Source: Hyphomicrobiales bacterium
GTDB taxonomy: Bacteria > Pseudomonadota > Alphaproteobacteria > Rhizobiales > JALURZ01
DNA length: 6,803 nucleotides
Direction of reading: 5' to 3'
Assembly (NCBI GenBank): GCA_027058735.1
Contig: JALURZ010000009.1
Coordinates: forward strand, 1-6,803
In this document: positions 1 to 5,723 of the stretch, piece after piece
Layout of the letters: every line of letters begins with the position of its first letter
Position numbering within the stretch: the stretch's first letter is position 1
Made by a program: the position numbers and the translations under genes
Notes under the pieces: generated by a model
The model's input: the letters and a program-made list of their open reading frames with translations, nothing else
Databases searched by the model: none
What the model was told of the DNA's origin: nothing

Positions 1-1964
1 GCCTGGTCGATCCGGTGATCGATATCGCGGTTACGCCGAACCGGCCCGACGCGCTTGGGGTGCACGGGGTGGCCCGCGATCTGGCGGCCAGGGGACTGGG
101 CAAGCTGAAGCCTGTCGATACGGACCCGGTCGCGGGGGTTTTCGACAGCCCCATCGATGTGGCGTTGCGTTTCGCGGGCGATGACACGACGCCCTGCCCG
201 CTGTTCGTGGGGCGCTATGTGCGCGGGGTGAAAAACGGCCCCTCGCCCGACTGGCTGCAACGCCGCCTGCGCGCCATCGGCCTGCGCCCGATTTCGGCGC
301 TGGTCGATATCACCAATTTCATCACCTATTCCCACGGCCGGCCGCTGCATGTGTTCGATGCCGACAAGCTCACCGGCACGGTCCATGCGCGCCTGGCGAA
401 AGCCGGCGAGAAACTGCTGGCGCTCGATGGCGAGCACTATGTGCTGGACGAAACCATGACCGTGATCGCCGATGACGACGGTGCGCGGGGCATCGCCGGC
501 ATTATCGGCGGCGAGGAGACCGGCTGCACGGCCGGGACGGTGAATGTCTTTCTGGAGGCCGCCTATTTCGATCCGGTCCGCACCGCCACGACAGGCCGGC
601 GGCTCAATATCCTTTCCGATGCGCGCTACCGCTTCGAACGCGGCGTGGATCCGCTTTTCACCCAGACAGGCGCTGAAATCGGCACCCGGCTGATAGTTGA
701 GTTATGCGGCGGCGAACCGTCGCATCTTGTCATCGCCGGCGCGCCGCCCGATACATCGCGCAGCTACCTGCTGCGCAAGCAGCGGGTCCGGGCGCTCGGC
801 GGCATCGAGATTCCCGCAAAAGAGCAGGCGCGGATTCTGACCGCTCTCGGGTTCGCGGTCGAGGAGACCCGGGAAGGTCTCGATTGCGCCGTGCCGCCAT
901 GGCGCCCCGATGTGCGCGGGGAGGCCGATCTGGTTGAAGAAGTCTGCCGCATCGTCGGCCTTGACGCCGTCCCCAACGTGGCGATGAGCCGGCCCCACGC
1001 GGTCACCCGGCCGGTGCTGACCATGCTGCAGCGGCGCACCGCGATGGTGCGCCGCACCCTTGCCGCGCGCGGTCTCAACGAAGCCGTGACCTGGTCGTTT
1101 CTCTCCGAAGCCCACGCGCGGCTGTTCGGCGGTGGCGGGCAGGAACTGAAACTCGCCAATCCCATTTCATCGGAATTGTCGGACATGCGGCCCTCTCTGC
1201 TGCCCAATCTGATTGCCGCTGCGGTGCGCAACAAGGCGCGCGGTTTGGCCGATGTGGCGCTGTTCGAGGTGGGCCAGGTATATGCCGGTGAAGCGCCCGG
1301 CGATGAAACCGTTCACGCCAGCGGCATTCGCGCCAATGCGGCTGTCGCGCGCAACTGGGCCGGCCCGGCGCGCAGTGTCGATGTGTTCGACGCCAAGGCC
1401 GATGCCCTGGCGGCCCTTGCCGGCGCCGGCGCCCCGGTTACCAGCCTGCAGACCGTTGCCGGCGCGCCGGGCTGGTTTCATCCGGGCCGTTCGGGCACTA
1501 TCCAGCTTGGACCGAAAAACCAGCTCGCCTTTTTCGGCGAACTGCACCCCGCGGTGCTGCGCCAAATGGATGTGAGCGGACCGCTGGTGGGATTCGAGCT
1601 TGTGCTCGACGGCGTGCCCGTGCCCAAGGCGCGCAGCACGGCGAGACCTGCGCTCAAAGCGTCCGATCTGCCGCGCGTGGCGCGTGATTTTGCCTTTGTA
1701 CTCGATGCGGGCGTTCCGGCCGACAAGGTGGTGCGCGCGGCGCGCGGCGCCGACAGGACCCTGATCAGCGATGTCGTGGTGTTTGATCTGTTCGAGGGCG
1801 AACGGGCCGAAGCCGCCCTGGGAGCGGGCAAGAAATCGCTCGCCATCGAGGTGATCCTGCAACCGGTGAACAAGACCCTCACCGATGCTGAAATCGACGC
1901 GGTATCCAGGGCAATCGTCGCCAGCGTCGCCAAGGCGACGGGGGGGACCTTGCGCGGGCAATAG
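1..1964 (+). CDS. pheT: Phenylalanine-tRNA ligase beta subunit, 5'-truncated by window edge
   Basis: This is the beta chain of the cytoplasmic alpha2-beta2 enzyme that charges tRNA-Phe with phenylalanine. The reading frame is open from base 3 and ends at TAG 1962-1964, giving about 653 residues. Full-length bacterial PheT is about 800, so roughly 150 N-terminal residues (the tRNA-binding OB-fold) lie upstream. The visible part begins at the conserved TPNRPD motif. Counting from the GTG codon at 15, the B3/B4 editing domain follows at about 58-235 (GRYVRGV, DITNF, RFERGVDP), then B5 at about 253-320 (PPWRPDVRGEADLVEEV). The catalytic-core-like domain spans about 325-545 (ANPIS, MRPSLLPNL, LFEVGQVY), and the ferredoxin-fold anticodon-binding domain about 556-649 (RDFAFV, SLAIEVILQP). 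GTG 15 is internal and not the true start. pheS would be expected just upstream. No terminator is seen after the stop, so read-through into the next gene is possible. Confidence 0.97.
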   Translation, partial: LVDPVIDIAVTPNRPDALGVHGVARDLAARGLGKLKPVDTDPVAGVFDSPIDVALRFAGDDTTPCPLFVGRYVRGVKNGPSPDWLQRRLRAIGLRPISALVDITNFITYSHGRPLHVFDADKLTGTVHARLAKAGEKLLALDGEHYVLDETMTVIADDDGARGIAGIIGGEETGCTAGTVNVFLEAAYFDPVRTATTGRRLNILSDARYRFERGVDPLFTQTGAEIGTRLIVELCGGEPSHLVIAGAPPDTSRSYLLRKQRVRALGGIEIPAKEQARILTALGFAVEETREGLDCAVPPWRPDVRGEADLVEEVCRIVGLDAVPNVAMSRPHAVTRPVLTMLQRRTAMVRRTLAARGLNEAVTWSFLSEAHARLFGGGGQELKLANPISSELSDMRPSLLPNLIAAAVRNKARGLADVALFEVGQVYAGEAPGDETVHASGIRANAAVARNWAGPARSVDVFDAKADALAALAGAGAPVTSLQTVAGAPGWFHPGRSGTIQLGPKNQLAFFGELHPAVLRQMDVSGPLVGFELVLDGVPVPKARSTARPALKASDLPRVARDFAFVLDAGVPADKVVRAARGADRTLISDVVVFDLFEGERAEAALGAGKKSLAIEVILQPVNKTLTDAEIDAVSRAIVASVAKATGGTLRGQ

Positions 1965-2026
1965 GTGCGCGGACCGCGTGAGGCGGGCGGTTCGCGAATG
2001 CGGTCACTGGCGCATCGGGACATGAC

Positions 2027-2866
2027 ATGCGCGGATTTTTCAAATACCTGGCAATATGGGGTTTCGTGTTGCCAGTCGCGTTCGGCGCGCTCTGGTTTTC
2101 CATCAAGGGCTGGCCGGCAAACTGGCGTGATGCGGACTGGTCGGCGACCGGGATCGCGCCCGATCCGCGCATCGAACGCCGCGCCGTGGTGCAGGTTTAT
2201 GCGGCGCGTGCCGGGCGGTGGAAGGGGATTTTCGCCACCCATAGCTGGATCCTCGTCAAGCCCGCGAACGCTGCGCGTTTCACGCGCTTTGAGGTTGTCG
2301 GCTGGGGCGCGCCGGTGCGTGTTGACAATTTCCCCGCCGATGGACGGTGGTATGGCCGTGATCCCTGGATTGTTTCGGACCTGCGCGGCGCGGCGGCGGA
2401 AAAACTGATCCCGCGCATCCGCCGCGCCGTGGGCAACTATCCCCACCGCGCGCGCGGCGACTACGGCGTCTGGCCGGGGCCGAACTCAAACACCTTCGTT
2501 GCCTGGGTTTCGCGCCAGGTGCCGGAATTTTCCGCCAACCTGCCGGCCACGGCACTGGGCAAGGACTACGCGAAAGCCTGGGTTTCGCTCATGCCCATGC
2601 CCAGCAACACCGGCTGGCAGGTGTCTCTGAAAGGGGTTCTGGGCGTGGGGCTTGCGCGCGCGGAGGGCTTTGAGCTGCATGTTCTGGGCATGACCCTCGG
2701 CGTCGATCTCGACGACCTGTCCCTCAAGCTGCCATCGCTCGGGCAGGTGGGCGCGCGCGATGTGATGGCGATCGTCGCGACAGCGGCGCACGCCCTGGGG
2801 CTCGGCCGCGACGGGTCCAGATTGAAGAAAGAAGCCGCTGCCGGCGCGGCTTCACCGCACCGGTGA
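2027..2866 (+). CDS. DUF3750 family protein, membrane-anchored, function unknown
   Basis: A 279-residue protein that I recognise as the DUF3750 family of proteobacteria; no biochemical function is known to me. An N-terminal hydrophobic segment at about residues 5-26 looks like an uncleaved signal anchor, which would place the rest in the periplasm. Conserved-looking blocks are THSWILVKP (71-79), VVGWG (90-94), RWYG (107-110), IPRI (128-131) and GPNSNTFVAWV (151-161). The arrangement of HSW followed by N-S-N-T-F recalls permuted papain-like or NlpC/P60 relatives with Ser or Asn in the nucleophile position; this is inference only. ATG 2027 is chosen because the membrane segment starts directly after it and a weak GGGA lies about 6 nt upstream. 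The ATG at 2022 is in another frame. The gene sits 62 bp after pheT on the same strand, so co-transcription is possible. Its last 15 bp overlap the convergent oxygenase gene. Confidence 0.85.
   Translation: MRGFFKYLAIWGFVLPVAFGALWFSIKGWPANWRDADWSATGIAPDPRIERRAVVQVYAARAGRWKGIFATHSWILVKPANAARFTRFEVVGWGAPVRVDNFPADGRWYGRDPWIVSDLRGAAAEKLIPRIRRAVGNYPHRARGDYGVWPGPNSNTFVAWVSRQVPEFSANLPATALGKDYAKAWVSLMPMPSNTGWQVSLKGVLGVGLARAEGFELHVLGMTLGVDLDDLSLKLPSLGQVGARDVMAIVATAAHALGLGRDGSRLKKEAAAGAASPHR
2831..2853 (-). terminator. Intrinsic-terminator-like hairpin for the minus-strand operon
   Basis: A perfect 8-bp stem, GAAGCCGC (2831-2838) and GCGGCTTC (2846-2853), encloses a 7-nt loop. Read on the minus strand, the hairpin starts inside the oxygenase stop codon and is followed at once by TTTCTTC, a short pyrimidine/T-rich tail (2830 downward). 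On the plus strand no T-run follows, so the element should act on the minus-strand transcript only. It lies wholly inside the 3' coding part of the DUF3750 gene. The tail is interrupted by C, so efficiency may be modest. Confidence 0.6.
2852..2866. repeat. 15-bp palindrome shared by two convergent stop codons
   Basis: TCACCG (2852-2857), spacer CAC, CGGTGA (2861-2866) form a perfect 6-bp inverted repeat. The outer three bases on each side are TGA stop codons: 2864-2866 ends the DUF3750 gene and 2854-2852 ends the oxygenase gene. The coding overlap of the two genes is exactly this palindrome, so their C-termini read SPHR and SPVR. The left arm also shares two bases with the terminator stem at 2846-2853. 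Confidence 0.85.
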
Positions 2867-3754
2867 GGCGCGCTCCATCTGCCGGGCATCCTGGCGCGGC
2901 CACACAGAGGGGAACAGATCGCTCACCAGCCGCTCGCCGTCGGCAAAGTCGAAGCCGGGCAGCAGGCCAAGGATCTTCGGGTTGTCCATAAAGGTGCCCG
3001 GTCTTGCGTCATAGACCGCATCGTCGCCCAGATAGCGCAGCGCCAGCCCGCGCCTGCGCCCGGTGGACGAAGCATTGCCCGACGCATAGTGAAGCGTCAG
3101 CGGATGGTGTATGATCACATCGCCGGGCTCCACATCCCAGTGCACGATATCGTGGCGGTCGCGCTGCGCCTCGATATCGGGCACCGGCTCAAGCCCCAGT
3201 TTGGCGTAGATTTCCGCAAAACCGGTATTTTTTCCGAATGTTGCGGGCGCATACATCTTGCCCCAGGTGTGGGAGCCTTTCAGATATTCGACAACGCCGG
3301 ACTCGATGCTCGCCGGATCGAATGGAATCCACACCGACAGGATATCGTTGCCGCGCACCGGCCAGTAGGGCAGGTCCTGGTGCCACGGGGTCGGCTCGGC
3401 GGTGCCCGGCTCCTTGACCAGCAACTGATCGTAAAAGAAATGCACCGCCTCGCTGCCCATCACCCGGGCTGCGATCTGGGGCATGGGGGATCCCATCATC
3501 AGCGCCCTGAAATCGGGGTCGCGCCGCCACAGGAAAAAATCCCCGTAATACCGCCCGGGCTTTTCAGCGGGCGTGTATTCGATGGCCGCCGGGCCGGGCG
3601 CCGCCAGGATGCGGTCGATGGCCTTGCGCATGATCCCGATCCATTCCATATCGAGCACGCCGCGCAGGACGGCCGCGCCGTCGCGATTATAGGCGTCGAT
3701 CTCGGCCTGCGAAATGTCGCGGGCAAGCGTCGCCGGGGGGCGGTCTGTTGTCAT
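2852..3754 (-). CDS. Phytanoyl-CoA dioxygenase (PhyH) family Fe(II)/2-oxoglutarate oxygenase
   Basis: Predicted cytosolic non-haem iron hydroxylase that would couple 2-oxoglutarate decarboxylation to hydroxylation of an unidentified substrate. With the start at 3754 it has 300 residues, normal for the family. The iron triad is visible as H125 and D127 in TPWHQDLPYWP and H222 in HHPLTLHYASGN. R233, eleven residues after H222 in the GRRRGLALRY segment, is the expected 2-oxoglutarate carboxylate anchor. Other family-like blocks are SVWIPFD, ESGVVEYLKGSH and VEPGDVIIHHP. The substrate cannot be read from the sequence; nothing specifically indicates phytanoyl-CoA. An upstream ATG at 3799 would add 15 residues and overlap the mbfA stop by 8 bp (ATGCCTGA). 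Neither start has a clear Shine-Dalgarno sequence, and 3754 is preferred because family N-termini usually begin shortly before the DAYNRDG-like helix. The gene is 37 bp downstream of mbfA on the same strand, so they are likely co-transcribed. Confidence 0.9.
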   Translation of the reverse strand: MTTDRPPATLARDISQAEIDAYNRDGAAVLRGVLDMEWIGIMRKAIDRILAAPGPAAIEYTPAEKPGRYYGDFFLWRRDPDFRALMMGSPMPQIAARVMGSEAVHFFYDQLLVKEPGTAEPTPWHQDLPYWPVRGNDILSVWIPFDPASIESGVVEYLKGSHTWGKMYAPATFGKNTGFAEIYAKLGLEPVPDIEAQRDRHDIVHWDVEPGDVIIHHPLTLHYASGNASSTGRRRGLALRYLGDDAVYDARPGTFMDNPKILGLLPGFDFADGERLVSDLFPSVWPRQDARQMERASPVR

Positions 3755-3791
3755 GGGTGCAATCAAACATGATCCGGCGCGGCTGTCCAGA

Positions 3792-4748
3792 TCAGGCATT
3801 GCCGATAAGAATACCGGTCAAAAACACCAGAAAACCGCCGGCCGCGACCTGGAACGCCGCGCGCATGAGGGGGGTATCCATATAACGGTGGCGAACCCAC
3901 GAAATGAGCGCAAGTTCGATCAGCACGACCAGCGCCGCGATCACGGTCGCGGTCATGAAATCGGGAATCAGATAGGGCAATGTATGGCCCAGCCCGCCAA
4001 GGGTGGTCATCAGGCCAGAGGCCAGGCCGCGGATCAACGGGTGGCCGCGCCCGGTGAGCGCGCCGTCGTCGGACAGCGCTTCGGCGAACCCCATGGAAAT
4101 ACCGGCGCCGACCGAGGCCGCCACACCGACCAGAAATGTTTCCCACGTGTTCTGGGTGGCGAAGGCCGCCGCGAACAGGGGCGCCAAAGTGGAAACCGAT
4201 CCGTCCATCAATCCGGCAAGGCCCGGCTGGATCACCTGCAACAGGAACAGCCGCCTGCGGGCGTCGTCCTCTTCCAGCCTGTTGTCGGCGGTGAGGTGTT
4301 TTTCACCAAGTTTCACGGCCAGGTTTTCATGGCTCTTTTCGGCTTCCGCCAGTTCGAGCAGGAGTTTTTCCACCGCCTTGTCCTGCGCGCGTTCAGCGGA
4401 GCGCGCATAGAACATCTGGGCTTCGAGTTCCATGACCTCGGCGTGTTTGCGCATGGCGTCCAGGCCCAGGGTGCGGACCTGCCACAAGGGGCGCTGGCGC
4501 ACGAATCCGGCCACCTGGGAGCGCCGGATCAAAGGAATGTAGTCGCCGAATTTCTTGCGGTAGAGCCTTGTGAGGCGCTGGCGGTGTTGATGCTCTTCTT
4601 CCGCCATGTCGAGAAAGACCTTGGCGGAGGCGGGAAAGCTGTCCATCAGCCGATTGGCGAACCCCGCATAGGTTCGCGCATCGTCCTCCTCGCTGGATAT
4701 CGCCAGTGCCAGGATTTCTTGTTCGTTGAGATCGGAGAATCGGCGCAT
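3792..4748 (-). CDS. mbfA: Membrane-bound ferritin-like iron exporter (erythrin-VIT1 fusion, MbfA type)
   Basis: A 318-residue inner-membrane protein. MbfA of rhizobia and agrobacteria exports iron and protects against iron and peroxide stress; this one matches in length and architecture. Residues 1-150 form a ferritin-like four-helix domain with candidate di-iron ligands E20 or E21, E52 and H55 (EEEHQH), E107 or E109 (MELEAQ), and E137 with H140 (EAEKSH). Residues 165-318 form a CCC1/VIT-type transporter domain with about five hydrophobic segments. The first begins near QPGLAGLMDGSVSTLAPLF, the second contains GISMGFAEALSD, and the last ends at the C-terminus. ATG 4748 is chosen because MRRFSDLNEQEILALA is the expected N-terminus and GAGGG and GAAG lie 6-15 nt upstream. 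In-frame codons reaching 5090 cover the divergent gene and are not used. In relatives mbfA is controlled by the iron regulator Irr, but I see no clear Irr-type ICE box here. Confidence 0.92.
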   Translation of the reverse strand: MRRFSDLNEQEILALAISSEEDDARTYAGFANRLMDSFPASAKVFLDMAEEEHQHRQRLTRLYRKKFGDYIPLIRRSQVAGFVRQRPLWQVRTLGLDAMRKHAEVMELEAQMFYARSAERAQDKAVEKLLLELAEAEKSHENLAVKLGEKHLTADNRLEEDDARRRLFLLQVIQPGLAGLMDGSVSTLAPLFAAAFATQNTWETFLVGVAASVGAGISMGFAEALSDDGALTGRGHPLIRGLASGLMTTLGGLGHTLPYLIPDFMTATVIAALVVLIELALISWVRHRYMDTPLMRAAFQVAAGGFLVFLTGILIGNA

Positions 4749-4877
4749 GGGAGCTTCGCCCTCGGGCAATTGGTTACCGCTTAACAGTGCTATACCATAG
4801 TTCGGATCAATGTGCTTGACCCCCGCCGGCCGCTGCGCGGGCCGGCCGCGAAGCGTGGAGAACAGCGGAAAACCGTC
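4749..4877. promoter_or_regulatory. Divergent intergenic region between mbfA and the C92 hydrolase gene
   Basis: This 129-bp stretch must carry both promoters. It contains the palindrome CTAT-ACC-ATAG (4790-4800) and the 7-bp palindrome GGTTACC (4772-4778). On the plus strand, GCTATACC (4789-4796) closely resembles the alphaproteobacterial housekeeping -10 form GCTAnAwC, with TTGGTT (4770-4775) as a weak -35. On the minus strand TATAGC (4794-4789) could be a -10 for mbfA, but no good -35 is evident at standard spacing; TTGATC (4810-4805) is too close. The AT-rich core around 4780-4810 is surrounded by GC-rich sequence. Assignments are by eye. Confidence 0.5.
4825..4846 (+). other. GC-rich stem-loop in the predicted leader of the C92 gene
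   Basis: GCCGGCC (4825-4831) and GGCCGGC (4840-4846) pair perfectly around an 8-nt loop. If transcription starts near 4802, this hairpin lies in the 5' untranslated leader, 31 nt before the ATG. There is no T-run, so it is not a terminator in either direction. It may be incidental in such GC-rich DNA. Confidence 0.35.
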
Positions 4878-5675
4878 ATGCTTGACTGGCTTCTCAAATT
4901 TGTCGGCGCACGCCTTGCCTGGTTTCTCGAAAAACGGGTCAGGGGCTATGAAACCTATACCCCGAGCGATCCCGATACGCTTGAGGCGATCATGCGGCCG
5001 GGGGACATTTTGCTTGTCGAGGGCGACCAGCGGCTCAGCGCGGCGATAAAGTATCTCACGCAATCCACCTGGTCCCACGCCGCAATCCATGTTGGCGATG
5101 CGCTGGGAACGCCGGAGGATGGGAGCGAACCGAAACGGCTGGTCGAGGTATCCCTCAAATACGGCGCCGCCGCGGTGCCGCTGTCGAAGTACCGCAGTTT
5201 CAATACCCGCATCTGCCGCCCGGTCAATCTGAGCGAGGAGGACTTGCGCACCGTCATCGATTTCGTCGTCTCGCGTCTGGGCATTGAATATGACCTGAAA
5301 AACATTTTCGATCTTGCCCGCTATCTGCTGCCCACGCCGCCGGTGCCGGTGCGCTACCGTCGCCGCATGCTCGCCCTGGGATCCGGCGACCCGACGCGCG
5401 CCATCTGTTCAACCCTGATCGCGCTGGCGTTTCAGGAGGTTCGCTATCCGATCCTGCCGCTGGTGGAGACCGCGCAGGGCAAGCGCCGCGCGCTCGGCAG
5501 CTACAGCCCCAGCGAAATCCTGCATATTCGCCATCACAGCCTGTTCACGCCGCGTGATTTTGATCTGTCTCCCTATTTCGCCGTCATCAAGCCAACCCTC
5601 GAAGGGGGGTTCGACTACAAGACCCTGGTGTGGGGCGACAGCGGCGACGACCCGGCGCGCGGCGAGGAGACATGA
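4878..5675 (+). CDS. YiiX/YebB-like permuted papain-fold cysteine hydrolase (C92 family)
   Basis: A 265-residue protein of the NlpC/P60-related C92 group, often annotated 'lipo-like protein' in Alphaproteobacteria. In this permuted papain fold the catalytic His comes before the Cys. Here H67 in STWSHAAIHVG, E90 in LVEVSL and C177 in RAICSTLIALAF fit that order. PGDILLVEG (41-49) is the typical strand leading into the His motif. Members are predicted amidases or peptidases acting on cell-wall peptides or lipid-linked amides; the substrate is not known here. The N-terminus is amphipathic to hydrophobic (MLDWLLKFVGARLAWFL) but has no cleavable signal or lipobox, so cytosolic or membrane-associated placement is likely. 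ATG 4878 is chosen over GTG 4812 because the family-like N-terminus begins there and the 22 extra residues are low-complexity and basic. Only weak purine-rich sequence (GCGGAAAA) precedes it. The gene is transcribed divergently from mbfA. Confidence 0.87.
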   Translation: MLDWLLKFVGARLAWFLEKRVRGYETYTPSDPDTLEAIMRPGDILLVEGDQRLSAAIKYLTQSTWSHAAIHVGDALGTPEDGSEPKRLVEVSLKYGAAAVPLSKYRSFNTRICRPVNLSEEDLRTVIDFVVSRLGIEYDLKNIFDLARYLLPTPPVPVRYRRRMLALGSGDPTRAICSTLIALAFQEVRYPILPLVETAQGKRRALGSYSPSEILHIRHHSLFTPRDFDLSPYFAVIKPTLEGGFDYKTLVWGDSGDDPARGEET

Positions 5676-5685
5676 ACCGGCGTGT

Positions 5686-5716
5686 TTGAGGAAAATTTAC
5701 CTCGCCCGCCTATACT
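5686..5716 (+). promoter_or_regulatory. Predicted promoter of the fatty acid hydroxylase gene, probably leaderless
   Basis: TATACT (5711-5716) matches the -10 consensus in five of six bases, with TTGAGG (5686-5691) as a possible -35 at a rather long 19-nt spacing. Only seven bases separate the -10 from ATG 5724, so the expected start of transcription falls at or next to the A of the ATG. A leaderless mRNA would explain the lack of a Shine-Dalgarno sequence before this start. Confidence 0.5.
5688..5703. promoter_or_regulatory. 16-bp near-perfect palindrome, candidate operator
   Basis: GAGGAAAATTTACCTC is self-complementary except for one central-flanking A/A pair (5692 with 5699). It begins over the predicted -35 and ends 7 bp before the -10, a position suited to a repressor or competitor of RNA polymerase. 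I cannot match it to a named regulator box. Confidence 0.4.
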
Positions 5717-5723
5717 CGGCGTC

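Noticed and set aside
15..17. GTG as the start codon of pheT
   Set aside because: The frame is open to the window edge and continues the conserved block before TPNRPD. A real PheT needs about 150 more residues upstream.
1965..2026. Terminator or small gene between pheT and DUF3750
   Set aside because: Only a weak ACCGC/GCGGT pairing and the 8-bp palindrome TTCGCGAA (1991-1998) are present, without a T-run or a credible open frame.
1478..2446. Long open frame (322 codons) on the minus strand across pheT and DUF3750
   Set aside because: It is antisense to two well-supported genes, its composition is arginine/proline-rich, and it has no recognisable motif. This is typical of a high-GC shadow frame.
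3714..4784. Long open frame (356 codons) on the plus strand opposite mbfA and the oxygenase
   Set aside because: It runs antisense through two genes with clear catalytic motifs, and its own product is rich in Gly, Gln and His without any domain.
4825..4846. GC-rich stem-loop as a terminator
   Set aside because: It lies between divergent genes, so no transcript needs to end there, and no T-run follows on either strand.
4812..4877. GTG 4812 as an N-terminal extension of the C92 gene
   Set aside because: The 22 added residues are basic and low in complexity and cover the GC hairpin. The family-like N-terminus starts at ATG 4878. The shared TGCTTGAC at 4813-4820 and 4879-4886 looks like coincidence.
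4749..4877. Irr-type ICE box upstream of mbfA
   Set aside because: I looked for an inverted TTnGAA-N3-TTCnAA pattern on both strands and found none convincing. The CTAT-N3-ATAG repeat differs in sequence.
5682..5723. GTG 5682 as the start of the hydroxylase
   Set aside because: It would place the coding sequence over the TATACT promoter and the palindrome, and the extra residues show no family feature.
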